Of a stretch of DNA of 64,000 nucleotides, positions 28,693-38,319 are shown piece by piece. Numbering within the stretch: position 1 is the stretch's first letter; each line of letters starts with the position of its first letter. The notes under the pieces were generated by a model. It saw only the letters and a list, made by a program, of their open reading frames with translations. It had not been told where the DNA came from and did no database searches. The translations under genes were made by a program, and so were the position numbers. The DNA is taken from positions 142,850 through 206,849 of the forward strand of contig NZ_BPQD01000014.1 of the NCBI RefSeq assembly GCF_022179065.1, in the 5' to 3' direction. Source of the DNA: Methylobacterium adhaesivum (GTDB lineage Bacteria; Pseudomonadota; Alphaproteobacteria; Rhizobiales; Beijerinckiaceae).

Positions 28693-29856
28693 ATGACCCC
28701 GTCGCGCCGCTGGCCCGTCATCTCGGCCCTGGGCGTGATCCAAATCCTGACCTGGGGCTCGTCGTTCTACCTCCTGTCGGTGCTGGCCGCGCCGATGTCG
28801 AAGGATACGGGATGGCCCTTGGGATGGGTCATCGGAGGCCTGTCCCTCGGTCTCCTCGTCGCGGGTTTAGTCTCCCCGCGAGTGGGAGCCTTCATCGGGG
28901 AACATGGGGGCCGGCCGGTGTTGGCCTTCGCCGCCGTGATCCTCGCCGTGGGCCTGACGGTCCTTGGCCTAGCCCCGAACCTACCAACCTACCTGGCAGG
29001 CTGGCTCCTCGTCGGCCTAGGCATGGGCACCGGCCTGTACGATCCCGCCTTCGCCACGCTCGGGCGCCTCTACGGCGCCGAGGCCCGGCCTGCCATAACG
29101 ACCCTGACGCTTTGGGGCGGCTTCGCGAGCACGGTGAGCTGGCCGCTTTCGGCCTTCCTGATCGAGCAGGTCGGCTGGCGCAGCACCTGCCTAACCTACG
29201 CCGGGCTGCACCTTTCGGTCACGCTGCCCCTCGTCCTACTGGTGATCCCCCATCCGCCCGTACGTCCGGCAGCGCGGTCCGAAGGCCCGGTCCCGGCCGT
29301 CCGGCTCGATGGTCGGGAACGTCGTGCGTTCCTCCTCATGGCGGGGGTGCTGACCCTCGGGGGCACGATCATGGCCATGGTCTCGGTTCACCTCATCACC
29401 TTGCTTCAGGCCCGTGGCGTGGAGCTCGCCTTTGCAGTGGCGTACGGCGCCTTGATCGGACCCTCGCAGGTGGGCGCGCGGATCGTCGAGATGGCCGGGA
29501 GGGCGCGGCACCATCCCCTCTGGACCCTGACGGCGGCGATGGTACTCGTGGCCTTGGGCGTGACCATGCTGGCGGCGGGCCTGCGGGTGGTCGGACTGGC
29601 GCTGGTCCTCTACGGCGCCGGCAACGGCATCTATTCCATCGCACGCGGGACGGTGCCCCTCGCCCTGTTCGGCCCGGAGCGCTACGCCCCGCTCGTCGGC
29701 CGGCTCGCCCGTCCGGGGCTGGTGGCGCAGGCGCTTGCGCCGTCCCTCGGCGCTTTCGTGCTGACGCATGCCGGCGCCGACGCGGCCTATGCCCTCCTCG
29801 CGGCGCTCGCCCTAGCGAACGTCGCGCTTGCCCTATCCCTCTGGCGCGTCAGGTAG
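28693..29856 (+). CDS. MFS transporter of the ars operon
   Basis: 387 residues with 12 predicted membrane helices. It begins RRWPVISALGVIQILTWGSS; the MFS loop motif is weak. MFS exporters in ars operons, for example ArsK and ArsJ, export As(III), organoarsenicals or 1-arseno-3-phosphoglycerate. No GapDH-like partner gene is present, which argues against the ArsJ type. The exact substrate cannot be read from the sequence. It starts 7 bp after the ArsB stop. Confidence 0.8.
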   Translation: MTPSRRWPVISALGVIQILTWGSSFYLLSVLAAPMSKDTGWPLGWVIGGLSLGLLVAGLVSPRVGAFIGEHGGRPVLAFAAVILAVGLTVLGLAPNLPTYLAGWLLVGLGMGTGLYDPAFATLGRLYGAEARPAITTLTLWGGFASTVSWPLSAFLIEQVGWRSTCLTYAGLHLSVTLPLVLLVIPHPPVRPAARSEGPVPAVRLDGRERRAFLLMAGVLTLGGTIMAMVSVHLITLLQARGVELAFAVAYGALIGPSQVGARIVEMAGRARHHPLWTLTAAMVLVALGVTMLAAGLRVVGLALVLYGAGNGIYSIARGTVPLALFGPERYAPLVGRLARPGLVAQALAPSLGAFVLTHAGADAAYALLAALALANVALALSLWRVR

Positions 29857-29883
29857 TCTCTGTCCCTTCCTCGCCGACACGCG

Positions 29884-30297
29884 ATGTGGCATCGTCCGTT
29901 CGTGACCTTCTGGCTCGCCCTTCGCAGGCTGCTCCCGCTCCTCGCGGTACTCAGCCTCGCTCTAGCGCCGGTGACCGCCTCCGCGGCCGCCGCGGGCATG
30001 CGCGCTCCGACGGCCGTTCAGGGACACACCATGGCGGTGCCCGACGACGCCATGGACGACATGGCCGGGATGGCGATGGACGAGATGCCGTGCTGCCCCA
30101 AGGAGCGACCGGACATGCCCGACTGCTCGAAGGGCTGCCCTTTGATGGCGCTTTGCCTGGCGAAGGTCGCCACCGGGCTGCCGGTCGCCGTCGGACTTCC
30201 GGGCCGCGTCTCCGTCGTCGAGGGGACTGCGTGGGCCGTCATCGCCTCCTTCGACAGCCTCTCGCAAGGACCGCCCACCGAGCCTCCCCAGGCCTGA
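29884..30297 (+). CDS. small exported Cys-rich protein upstream of cusB
   Basis: 137 residues with an N-terminal hydrophobic segment (LLPLLAVLSLALAPVTASAAA) that looks like a signal peptide. The mature part has Met/Asp-rich MDDMAGMAMDEMPCCPKE and the cysteine cluster DCSKGCPLMALC, a likely copper/silver-binding region. It leads the operon with the FixH-like protein, CusB, CusA and DUF411. I do not recognise the family; two other RND operons in this island are also preceded by small exported Cys-rich genes. Confidence 0.7.
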   Translation: MWHRPFVTFWLALRRLLPLLAVLSLALAPVTASAAAAGMRAPTAVQGHTMAVPDDAMDDMAGMAMDEMPCCPKERPDMPDCSKGCPLMALCLAKVATGLPVAVGLPGRVSVVEGTAWAVIASFDSLSQGPPTEPPQA

Positions 30298-30379
30298 ACC
30301 CGATGCCGCCGGCGCCTGCGCCGGCCGATCCCGTGCGCCTGAAGGCCCGGGTCCCATCGTTTTCAGGAGATCATCCACC

Positions 30380-30775
30380 GTGTCCAAGACATCGTTTTCG
30401 CGCGCCCTGACGGCTGCGCTGCTCGGCCTCGCCCTGACCACCGCGGCCCGGGCCGACACCAAGGACTACGAGTTCCAACTTGTGAAGGACGAGGCCAAGC
30501 AGGGCGAGGCCATCCTCGACGTCCGCCTCGTCGACAAGCGCACGTCCAAGCCCGTGCCGAACGCCGTCATCTTCGCCAAGCGCATCGACATGGCGCCCGA
30601 CAGCATGGAGGAGATGACCTCCAAGATCGAGCAACTGCCCTCGCCGGAGCCGGGCCTCTACCGGTTCAAGGCGAAGCTGACGATGGCCGGCGGATGGCGC
30701 CTCTCGCTCGGGGCCAAGGTGCAGGGCGAGACCGGCACCGTCGAGAACAAGCTGGTGTTCAAGGCCACCAAGTGA
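30380..30775 (+). CDS. FixH/YtkA-like periplasmic protein
   Basis: 131 residues, GTG start with AGGAG 11 bp upstream. Signal peptide to about residue 24 (LGLALTTAARA). The mature part is an Ig-like beta domain with NAVIFAKRIDMAPDSMEEMTS and PEPGLYRFKAKLTMAGGWRL, as in the YtkA/FixH family found in copper and cbb3 oxidase loci. Probably a periplasmic copper-handling accessory. Its stop overlaps the GTG start of cusB. Confidence 0.8.
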   Translation: MSKTSFSRALTAALLGLALTTAARADTKDYEFQLVKDEAKQGEAILDVRLVDKRTSKPVPNAVIFAKRIDMAPDSMEEMTSKIEQLPSPEPGLYRFKAKLTMAGGWRLSLGAKVQGETGTVENKLVFKATK

Positions 30776-32274
30776 GCCGGTCGGCTTGGGCAGCCGGGAC
30801 CCTCGCCGCCCTCGCGGCGGGGGTTTTGGGGTATGGCGCGGGGCATGAGCGCAGCCCCGTGGCGGCGCTCGTCCAGCAGGCGCGGACCGGGTTCGCCCAC
30901 TGGCTGCCGGGTGCCGAAACAAGGTCCCCGGTGCCTGCTCGGGTCCCGAGCAAGGCGACGGGTCCCGTGGTCTATTACCGGGACCCGGACGGGAAGCCGG
31001 ACTACGCCTCCGAACCTAAGCGGACGGCGGACGGTCGCGACTACCGTGCCGTTCGCGCCAGCGAGGACGTGCGCTTCGACGAGCCCGACGAGGCGGAGGC
31101 GATGCCCGACGCCGGGCACGGCGACATGGCCATGGCGCAGGCCACGCCCCCTGCAAGCGCCCGCAAGGTGCGCTTCTACCGGAACCCGATGGGTCTTCCG
31201 GACACCTCGCCGATTCCGAAGAAGGACTCGATGGGAATGGATTACCTCCCCGTCTACGAGGGCGAGGACACCGACGACGGCACCGTGAAAATCTCGCCCG
31301 GCAAGCTCCAGCGCACCGGGGTCCGGACGGCAGTCGCCGAGCGTCGCGTCCTGTCGATGCCGGTGAGGACGCCCGGTGCCGTCGAGGAGGACGAGCGCCG
31401 GATCTCGGTGATCGCGATGCGCACCGACGCCTTCATCGAGAAGGTCGAGGCCGTCACCACCGGCGACCACGTCCGCAAGGGCCAGCCGCTGCTGCGCCTG
31501 TTCTCGCCGGAGATGAACGCCGCCGCCGCACAATACCTCACCGGCATCGGCTACGAGGGCGCCCGGCGACGCCTGGAGAACCTCGGCATCCCGCCCGAGG
31601 TCATCGACGAGATCGAGCGATCCCGAAAAGTGCCCTCGACGATCACGTGGTCGGCGCCCCGCGACGGCGTCGTGGTCGAGCGCAACGTCTCCGACGGCAT
31701 GCGCGCCAAGTCCGGCGACACGCTGTTCAAGCTCGTCGACCATTCCAGGGTCTGGGTCCTCGCCGACGTGACCGAACGGGACTTGGCGGCCGTGGCAGAA
31801 GGCCAGACGGCGACCGTGCGCGCCAGGACGTTCCCGGATCGCGTCTTCACCGGCGCGGTGACCCGAATCTACCCGCACCTCGCCATGGGGACCCGGACAG
31901 CCCGTCTGCGCATCGAACTGCCCAACCCGAACGGCGACCTGCGCCCGGGGATGTTTGCCGACGTGACGATCGCCACCGGCAGCGACAGGCCGGTGGTCGC
32001 GGTGCCCGACGACGCGGTCATCGACACCGGCACGAAACAGGTCGTCCTGCTGGACAAGGGCGAGGGTCGCTTCGAACCGCGACCGGTCAGGCTCGGCGTC
32101 CGCGGCGACGGCTACGTCGAGGTCCGCGACGGCATCGCCGCGGGCGACCGCGTGGTGACCTCGGCCAACTTCCTGATCGACGCCGAGAGCAACCTGAAGG
32201 CGGCGCTGCAGGGGCTTTCGGAGCCCAAACCCGACCCGGGCCCGCAGGTCGCCGCCGAGGGGAAGGCACCATGA
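30772..32274 (+). CDS. cusB: CusB-type RND membrane fusion protein
   Basis: 500 residues, GTG start overlapping the previous TGA (AGTGA). One N-terminal membrane segment, then two heavy-metal-binding-like modules: a degenerate one (VVYYRDPDGKPDYASEPKRT) and a typical one (VRFYRNPMGLPDTSPIPKKD). These are followed by Met/His-rich linkers (AGHGDMAMAQA) and the adaptor core with the lipoyl/barrel domains (TGDHVRKGQPLLRLFSPEM). It joins CusA to an outer-membrane channel and can deliver Cu(I)/Ag(I) to the pump. Its stop overlaps cusA. Confidence 0.93.
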   Translation: MSRSAWAAGTLAALAAGVLGYGAGHERSPVAALVQQARTGFAHWLPGAETRSPVPARVPSKATGPVVYYRDPDGKPDYASEPKRTADGRDYRAVRASEDVRFDEPDEAEAMPDAGHGDMAMAQATPPASARKVRFYRNPMGLPDTSPIPKKDSMGMDYLPVYEGEDTDDGTVKISPGKLQRTGVRTAVAERRVLSMPVRTPGAVEEDERRISVIAMRTDAFIEKVEAVTTGDHVRKGQPLLRLFSPEMNAAAAQYLTGIGYEGARRRLENLGIPPEVIDEIERSRKVPSTITWSAPRDGVVVERNVSDGMRAKSGDTLFKLVDHSRVWVLADVTERDLAAVAEGQTATVRARTFPDRVFTGAVTRIYPHLAMGTRTARLRIELPNPNGDLRPGMFADVTIATGSDRPVVAVPDDAVIDTGTKQVVLLDKGEGRFEPRPVRLGVRGDGYVEVRDGIAAGDRVVTSANFLIDAESNLKAALQGLSEPKPDPGPQVAAEGKAP

Positions 32275-35200
32275 TCGCCCGCCTCATCGCCTGGTCGGCA
32301 AAGAATCTGGTGCTGGTCCTGATCGGGACCGTGTTCGCGGTGGGAGCCGGGCTCTACGCCCTGAAAACCCTGCCGCTCGACGCGATCCCGGACCTCTCGG
32401 ACGTGCAGACCATCGTCTACACGGAGTACCCCGGGCAGGCGCCCCAGGTCATCGAGGACCAGGTCACCTACCCGCTGACTACCGCCATGCTGACGGTGCC
32501 CCGTTCCAAGGTCGTGCGCGGCTTCTCGTTCTTCGGGGTGTCGTTCGTCTACGTGATCTTCGAGGACGGCACAGACCCGTACTGGGCCCGCAGCCGGGTG
32601 CTCGAATACCTGAACACCGTGGCCAAGCGCCTGCCGGCCGGCGTCACCCCGACGCTGGGACCGGACGCGACGGGGGTGGGCTGGGTCTACCAGTACGTCG
32701 TGGTGGCCAAGGAACGGACGCTGGCCGAGCTCCGCTCGCTCCAGGATTGGGTCGTGCGCTTCGGGGCCTCCCGCGCCGAGGGCGTGGCGGAGGTCGCGGG
32801 CGTCGGCGGCTTCGTGAAGCAGTACAACGTGGTCGTCGATCCGAACCGGCTGCGGGCGCAGGGCATCACCCTGTCCAAGCTCCGGGACGCGATCCGGTCG
32901 AGCAACGCCGACGTCGGCGGGCGAACGGTCGAGCTCTCCGAGTTCGAGTTCGTCGTCCGTGGCCGCGGGTACCTCAAGAGCGTCGCCGACATCGAGAGCA
33001 TCGTCCTCAAAACGGAGGCGGGCACCCCCCTGCGGGTGAAGGACGTGGCCCGGGTCGAGCTCGGTCCCGACGAGCGCCGCGGCATCACCGAGATGAACGG
33101 GGAGGGCGAGGTCGCCGGCGGGATCATCCTCCAGCGCTTCGGGGCCAACGCCCTCGACGTCATCGCGAGCGCCAAGGCGCGCCTCGCCGAGGTCGCCGCC
33201 AGCCTGCCTAAGGGCACCGAGATCCTGCCGGTCTACGACCGCTCGCACCTGATCGAGGCGGCCATCGAGACGCTCAAGGGGACCCTGATCGAGGAGAGCG
33301 CCATCGTCGCTCTCGTCTGCGTCGTGTTCCTGCTCCACGTGCGCAGCGCGCTGGTGGCCATCCTGATGCTGCCGGTCGGCATCCTCATGGCGTTCGCGGG
33401 CATGAAGGCCTTTGGGCTCGGTGCCAACATCATGAGCCTGGGCGGCATCGCCATCGCGGTGGGTGCCATGATCGACGCTGCCATCGTGATGATCGAGAAC
33501 GCCCACAAGCACCTGGAACGGGCGCCGCCGGACAAAACCAGGGTCGAGATCCTGATCGAGGCGGCAAGCGAGGTCGGGCCGTCGCTGTTCTTCTCGCTCC
33601 TCATCATCACGGTGAGCTTCCTGCCCATCTTTACCCTGGAGAGCCAGGAAGGGCGCCTGTTCGGTCCGCTGGCCTTCACCAAGACGTTCGCGATGGCCGC
33701 GGCCGCCGTGCTGTCCCTGACCCTCGTCCCGGCGCTGATGGTCGTGTTCGTCCATGGCCGGATCATCCCTGAGCACCGCAACCCGCTGAACAGACTCCTG
33801 ATCTGGGTTTACCGGCCGCTCATCGCGGGCGTCCTGCGGGCGCGGGTGCTCACCATCCTGCTGGCCCTCGTCATCCTTGCGGCGACGGCGTGGCCGGCGA
33901 GCCGCCTCGGCTCTGAGTTCATGCCCGATCTCGACGAGGGCACCCTGATGTACATGCCCACCACGCTGCCGGGCATCTCGGTGACCAAGGCCGGTGACCT
34001 GCTCGCCACCCAGGACCGCATCATCAAGTCCTTCCCCGAGGTGGCCTCGGTCTACGGCAAGGCCGGACGGGCCAACACCGCGACCGACCCGGCGCCGAGC
34101 GAGATGTTCGAGACCATCGTCAACCTGAAGCCGAAGGCGGAGTGGCGCCCCGGGGTCACGACGGCGAGCCTGAAGGCCGAGATGGACGCCGCGCTCCAGT
34201 TCCCCGGGGTCTCGAATGCCTGGACCCAGCCGATCCGCGCCCGGATCGACATGCTCTCGACCGGCATCCGTACGCCGGTCGGGATCAAGGTGCTGGGGAC
34301 GGACCTCACCGAGATGGAGAAGGTCGCCCGCCAGGTCGAGGCCGTGGTGAAGGCGGTCCCGGGCACGTCGAGCGCCTACGCCGAGCGCGTCCAGGGCGGC
34401 TACTTCCTCGACATCACGCCCGACCGCGAGATGCTGGGCCGGTACGGCCTGACGGTCGGCGACGTGCAGGACGTGATCGGGATGGCGCTCGGCGGCGAGA
34501 GCGTCACCAACACCGTCGAGGGACGTGAGCGCTACACCGTCAACGTGCGTTACCCGCGCGCCTTCCGGTCGAGCCCGCAATCCATCGCCTCCGAGGTGCA
34601 GGTGCCCATCGCGGGCGGAGGTACGGTGCCCTTGGGCGAGGTCGCCAAGGTCGCGCTGACCCGGGGCCCGACCCAGATCCGGACCGAGAACGGGCAACTT
34701 GCGGTCTTCATCTACGTCGACGTCTCGGGACGTGACCTCGGCGGCTACGTGGCCGATGCGCGGGCGGCCGTGGCCGGCGAGGTGAGCCTGCCGCCGGGGA
34801 CCACCCTCCAGTGGAGCGGGCAGGTCGAGTACCTCGACCGCGCGACGGCCCGGCTCAAGATCGTGGTGCCCCTGACCCTCCTGACCGTGTTCCTGCTGCT
34901 CTACCTGAACTTCCGGAGGCTCACCGAGACGCTCATCGTAATGCTGTCGCTGCCCTTCGCCCTGGTCGGCGGCGTCTGGCTGATGTGGTGGCTCGGCTTC
35001 AACCTGTCGGTCGCCGTGGCGGTGGGCTTCATCGCGCTCGCCGGGGTCGCCGCCGAGACCGGGGTGATCATGCTGGTCTACCTCGACCATGCGCTGGCCG
35101 AGGTCCGGGCGGAGTGCGTGCGTGAAGGTCGCCCCCTATCGCGAAACGCCCTGAGGCGGGCGATCATGGTCGGGGCGGTCGAGCGGGTGCGGCCCAAGAT

Positions 35201-35438
35201 GATGACGGTGGTCGCCATCATGGCCGGGCTGCTGCCCATCCTGTGGAGCACCGGCTCGGGCTCCGAGGTCATGCAGCGCATCGCGGTGCCGATGATCGGC
35301 GGCATGGTGTCATCGACCGTCCTGACCCTCGTCGTGATCCCGGCGGTCTACGGGCTGGTGAAGGGATGGGGACTGCCGAAATCCGACATGCGGCCAGAGT
35401 CCGTCGAAGAGCTTACGATGCCCGCGGCCGCCGAATGA
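32271..35438 (+). CDS. cusA: CusA-type copper/silver RND pump
   Basis: 1055 residues with the 12-helix RND layout. TMH4 carries IAVGAMIDAAIVMIENAHKHLE, the signature of the HME4 (Cu/Ag) subgroup of heavy-metal RND exporters. It uses the proton gradient to pump Cu(I)/Ag(I) from periplasm or cytosol outwards as a trimer with CusB. The ATG overlaps the cusB stop. No cusC-like outer-membrane gene follows; the next gene encodes a DUF411 protein. Confidence 0.95.
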   Translation: MIARLIAWSAKNLVLVLIGTVFAVGAGLYALKTLPLDAIPDLSDVQTIVYTEYPGQAPQVIEDQVTYPLTTAMLTVPRSKVVRGFSFFGVSFVYVIFEDGTDPYWARSRVLEYLNTVAKRLPAGVTPTLGPDATGVGWVYQYVVVAKERTLAELRSLQDWVVRFGASRAEGVAEVAGVGGFVKQYNVVVDPNRLRAQGITLSKLRDAIRSSNADVGGRTVELSEFEFVVRGRGYLKSVADIESIVLKTEAGTPLRVKDVARVELGPDERRGITEMNGEGEVAGGIILQRFGANALDVIASAKARLAEVAASLPKGTEILPVYDRSHLIEAAIETLKGTLIEESAIVALVCVVFLLHVRSALVAILMLPVGILMAFAGMKAFGLGANIMSLGGIAIAVGAMIDAAIVMIENAHKHLERAPPDKTRVEILIEAASEVGPSLFFSLLIITVSFLPIFTLESQEGRLFGPLAFTKTFAMAAAAVLSLTLVPALMVVFVHGRIIPEHRNPLNRLLIWVYRPLIAGVLRARVLTILLALVILAATAWPASRLGSEFMPDLDEGTLMYMPTTLPGISVTKAGDLLATQDRIIKSFPEVASVYGKAGRANTATDPAPSEMFETIVNLKPKAEWRPGVTTASLKAEMDAALQFPGVSNAWTQPIRARIDMLSTGIRTPVGIKVLGTDLTEMEKVARQVEAVVKAVPGTSSAYAERVQGGYFLDITPDREMLGRYGLTVGDVQDVIGMALGGESVTNTVEGRERYTVNVRYPRAFRSSPQSIASEVQVPIAGGGTVPLGEVAKVALTRGPTQIRTENGQLAVFIYVDVSGRDLGGYVADARAAVAGEVSLPPGTTLQWSGQVEYLDRATARLKIVVPLTLLTVFLLLYLNFRRLTETLIVMLSLPFALVGGVWLMWWLGFNLSVAVAVGFIALAGVAAETGVIMLVYLDHALAEVRAECVREGRPLSRNALRRAIMVGAVERVRPKMMTVVAIMAGLLPILWSTGSGSEVMQRIAVPMIGGMVSSTVLTLVVIPAVYGLVKGWGLPKSDMRPESVEELTMPAAAE

Positions 35439-35455
35439 GAGGGGAAAACCAAGTG

Positions 35456-35932
35456 ATGAACGAGACGACGGGACCAACGCGACGCGCCCTGGTGCTGGGC
35501 CTGGCGGCGTCGGTGGCCTTCGGGCGCCACGCCCTGGCACAGGACCTTCCGACCGTGGCCGTGACCAAGGACCCGACCTGCGGCTGCTGCGAGAAGTGGG
35601 TCGCCCACCTCCGGGAGAACGGTTTCACGGTGACGGTCACGGAAGGACCGGTGAACCCGCTCAAGGTCCGCCTCGGCGTGCCGCGGGACCTCGCCTCGTG
35701 CCACACGGCCCAGGTCGGCGGCTACGTCGTGGAAGGGCATGTCCCGGCCGGGGCGATCAAGCGGCTCCTGGTGGAGAAGCCGGAAGGAACCGGGTTGGCC
35801 GTCCCGGGGATGCCCGCCGGCTCGCCTGGCATGGAGGTCGAGGGCATGGAGCCCGACACCTACGACGTCGTCCTTTTCGGGCCGTCCGGGCGAAGCGTCT
35901 TCGCACGCTACCGAGGAGGCGCAGTGACCTGA
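35456..35932 (+). CDS. DUF411 periplasmic copper-related protein
   Basis: 158 residues. Twin-Arg-like n-region GPTRRALVLGLAASVAFG followed by AQD cleavage. The mature part has the DUF411 signature VTKDPTCGCCEKWVAHLREN with CxCC, and LASCHTAQVGGYVVEGHVPA. DUF411 proteins are linked to metal (copper) resistance loci. The start at 35456 has a GAGAGGGG ribosome-binding site; an earlier ATG overlapping the cusA stop is 7 codons upstream. Confidence 0.9.
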   Translation: MNETTGPTRRALVLGLAASVAFGRHALAQDLPTVAVTKDPTCGCCEKWVAHLRENGFTVTVTEGPVNPLKVRLGVPRDLASCHTAQVGGYVVEGHVPAGAIKRLLVEKPEGTGLAVPGMPAGSPGMEVEGMEPDTYDVVLFGPSGRSVFARYRGGAVT

Positions 35933-35969
35933 AATCCAAGACGCCGAGGGGCCGCGATAGCCATCGGAT

Positions 35970-36218
35970 TCAGTTTTCCCGATCCACGGGCGTGGCTTCC
36001 CCGACCTGCGAAACGCAGCGGGGTAGATCGCGGGCGAGCGCCGTTCGTCTGAAATCGGTCAGCTTCCGCCAGGCGCGGATCTCGGGGATGGTGTGGCCGC
36101 ATCCAAAGCACCACCCGGTCCTGCTGTCGAATGCGCCGCGGTGCCTACGATGCTTGCGCGAACATCCACCCCCGTCGAACCGAACGAGGTGGCGGGAGCC
36201 GACAACGCCGACGAGCAC
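35970..36218 (-). other. possible small Cys-containing ORF in the DUF411 / His-rich gap
   Basis: The gap 35933-36304 has one minus-strand frame that reads more like protein than its surroundings, without an ATG in the plausible part; a GTG at 36218 would give 82 residues including TGWCFGCGHTIPEIRAWRK. The frame runs openly upstream to the stop of the His-rich gene. It could be a real small gene, a remnant, or chance. Confidence 0.22.
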
Positions 36219-36304
36219 ATTTTCTCCGGTCCGTGACCAGGACCAGCCGCCTTCCCACCACTGCTCGGAATAGGAGGTGCCGCCTTCAAGCTCGGCGAGC
36301 CATC

Positions 36305-36604
36305 CTAGAAGTGATGGTGATGCCGCCGATGGTGATGCTGGTTCCCCCAGCCATGGTGGTGGTGAGGACGGAAATGGTGATGGTGGCCCCAGCCGTGGTG
36401 GTGGCCACGGCCGTAGTGGCCACCACCATGATGATGGTGATGCCGGCGATGGTGATGATGGTGGTACTGGGCCTGCCGCAGGAGGCCGGGACCATCCTGC
36501 ATCGCAAGGGCCCCGCCAGGTGCCAGGGGCGCGGCGGAAGTGGTCGTGCCGAAGGTGAGGACCGCAAGAACCGACAGGGCGATCAAGGAAAAGGTGCGCG
36601 TCAT
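36305..36604 (-). CDS. secreted histidine-rich protein 1
   Basis: 99 residues. Signal peptide MTRTFSLIALSVLAVLTFG... with likely cleavage after TTSAA. From about residue 48 to the end it is almost entirely His, with Gly, Arg, Trp and Tyr (YHHHHHRRHHHHHGGGH and so on). It ends in a run of His and Phe. A ribosome-binding site (GAGGAAAGC) precedes the start. It probably binds Cu, Ni, Zn or other soft metals in the periplasm. The repeat character produces spurious frames on the opposite strand. Confidence 0.78.
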   Translation of the reverse strand: MTRTFSLIALSVLAVLTFGTTTSAAPLAPGGALAMQDGPGLLRQAQYHHHHHRRHHHHHGGGHYGRGHHHGWGHHHHFRPHHHHGWGNQHHHRRHHHHF

Positions 36605-36687
36605 GGGCTTTCCTCCTCAATGAGGAAGGAGCGGCCCAGGGTATCCCCTTAATCCCGTCCTCGACCCTTGGCCGAGGGCAGTCCGAA

Positions 36688-36713
36688 ACAAAAAGGGGCC
36701 CCGAAGGGCCCCT
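36688..36713 (-). terminator. intrinsic terminator after His-rich gene 2
   Basis: Read on the minus strand: AGGGGCCC-TTCG-GGGCCCCT followed by TTTTTG, a GC-rich hairpin with a stable TTCG loop and a U-tract, just downstream of the 36720 stop codon. Confidence 0.85.
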
Positions 36714-36719
36714 GGACGA

Positions 36720-36983
36720 TCACATGCGGTGGTGGCGATGGCCGTGACCGTGGCGCATCATGTGGCCGCGGTGATGGTGGTGATGGCGCATGCCGTGCCC
36801 ACGATGGTGGTGATGGCGCATGCCATGGCCGCGGTGGCCGTGGCTGTCATGCATGCGGACGTCGACGATGTTGGTCTGGGCATCGACGGCGCCGACCGTG
36901 CCGGGAGCGGCCGAGACGGGGGCGGCGATGCCGATGGCGCCGAGCGCGGCCAGGGCGGCGACGGCGAACAGGGACTTCCTCAT
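36720..36983 (-). CDS. secreted histidine-rich protein 2
   Basis: 87 residues. It starts MRKSLFAVAALAALGAIGIA with cleavage after PVSAA. Mature start PGTVGAVDAQTNIVDVRMHD, then a His/Met/Arg/Gly tail (GMRHHHHRGHGMRHHHHH...). It is a close paralogue of the gene at 49896: same signal sequence and the same NIVDVRM segment, with a diverged His tail. Likely periplasmic metal buffer. Its own terminator follows. Confidence 0.85.
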   Translation of the reverse strand: MRKSLFAVAALAALGAIGIAAPVSAAPGTVGAVDAQTNIVDVRMHDSHGHRGHGMRHHHHRGHGMRHHHHHRGHMMRHGHGHRHHRM

Positions 36984-37511
36984 GCGGGGCTTCCTCGTTG
37001 GTTTTTGGTTGCCCGTACCGACGATCCGCGCTCTTCGTTGATCGCATGGGATGGGTACGGAAGCGTCGAGGAACGGTGGACCTTCCCGGACCGTTCCGAG
37101 GCTAGGTCCTCTCCCGGTCCGCATGGATAAGGAAGCCTTGTCCCCTGCCTGCCTGACGGCGGGCCGGACACGGGTCAGGTCACGGCGGTCGGGATCATCG
37201 AACTATGCCGAGCTTCCCGAGGCACCCCTCCGTCTTCCCTGCCGTGTCCCGCCCGTAACCGTCTCGGAAGACGGGTTGGGTCAGGTGCCGCGTCCGAGGG
37301 TTCGGACGACGCCCATGGGGTTGAGGGTGCAGGCGGCGACCGTCTCGACCTGCAGGGTGGTGGGTCCGATCCCGAAGCAAGGCATCCGCGCCGGGCGACG
37401 GAGCCGCCGACCGTCATCCTCGCGGGGTTCGCAAGGTCCGTCGACGACCTCGTCCATCCTCCACCCCATTCCGGCCTTGCCTCCCTGCCGGCCCCCGGAG
37501 CGATAGGCGCT
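36984..37511. other. gene-free gap
   Basis: About 530 bp between His-rich gene 2 and the NYN gene. Frames are Arg/Pro/Ser-rich and do not resemble protein. Around 37150-37310 short inverted repeats are present (for example GACGGGTT near 37270), but nothing identifiable. Promoter of His-rich gene 2 must lie near 36984-37130. Confidence 0.35.
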
Positions 37512-38252
37512 TCACCGCCCAGGCGACACGTTAAGCCTCGGCGCCGCTTGCCCGTTCGACTTCGCGGGCGACTTCGGTCGCTCGTCCCACATGACGTAGC
37601 CGGGCGGTGGGTCGTACTCGTGCGGGCGCAGGACGGCGGCCTGCCCCTCGACGGAGACCAACCCGGGAAACAGCGCCCGCTCGATGTGGTCCCGGTTGAG
37701 CGCGATCTTGTGCGCCGTGTGCGAGAGGATGTGCTGTGAGTGCGTCCGGCCCGGAGGGCTCACGCTGACGAGCCTCTTTCCCGGGAAACGCCTGGCGAAG
37801 AGCTGGGCGGTCGCAGCCTGGTCCGTATCTGCGGTCAGCAGGTAGGCGGTATCCATGACGTCGTGGACCGCATCGTCGTAGACGCTCAAGGCCAGGTTGA
37901 TGTCCGTCGCCTTCTCGGTCGGCTTCTGCCAGGTGGAGCCGCAGTCCCTGCACCTGGCGTCCTCACGGCTGAAGTGTCCGAGGATGGTCTCGACGCCGAC
38001 CAGTTTCAGGGCCTTGACCAGGCGTTCGTGGCGGACCTTCTTGCTGTGGTCCCCGGGGTAGTAGGCCGTGCAGAACACGACGCGGACGAGCGTCTCGGTC
38101 TGGCGCGGCAGGATGGTTTCCCCCAACTTCCAGAAGTTGCACCACTTCAGGAACGGTTCTCCTAAGTCATTGACGGAGTGGTATAAATTGAAACCATCGA
38201 TATAGAGTGCGGCCCGGATCTTGGATTTTTCGGCTTGACTATCCGACCCCAT
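37512..38252 (-). CDS. NYN-domain (PIN-like) ribonuclease-type protein
   Basis: 246 residues. ALYIDGFNLYHSVNDLG at residues 15-31 holds the first catalytic Asp of the NYN/LabA-like domain, and LTADTDQAATAQLF at about 150 supplies the second acidic cluster. A four-Cys segment (DARCRDCGS with a downstream Trp) may bind zinc. NYN proteins are RNA-processing or RNA-degrading enzymes; some work in conflict systems. It is isolated among metal genes, so its job is unknown. The start MGSDSQAEKSK is supported by the absence of a better ATG. Confidence 0.82.
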   Translation of the reverse strand: MGSDSQAEKSKIRAALYIDGFNLYHSVNDLGEPFLKWCNFWKLGETILPRQTETLVRVVFCTAYYPGDHSKKVRHERLVKALKLVGVETILGHFSREDARCRDCGSTWQKPTEKATDINLALSVYDDAVHDVMDTAYLLTADTDQAATAQLFARRFPGKRLVSVSPPGRTHSQHILSHTAHKIALNRDHIERALFPGLVSVEGQAAVLRPHEYDPPPGYVMWDERPKSPAKSNGQAAPRLNVSPGR

Positions 38253-38319
38253 GCACTCATATCCGATCCGTCAACGCTGAACGGTGCGCCGCCAGCAACC
38301 CATGGGCTCCGGCCCGTGT

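Noticed and set aside
32112-35090. 992-aa minus-strand frame opposite cusA
   Set aside because: Antisense shadow with Asp/His/Gln/Arg-rich composition; CusA is certain.
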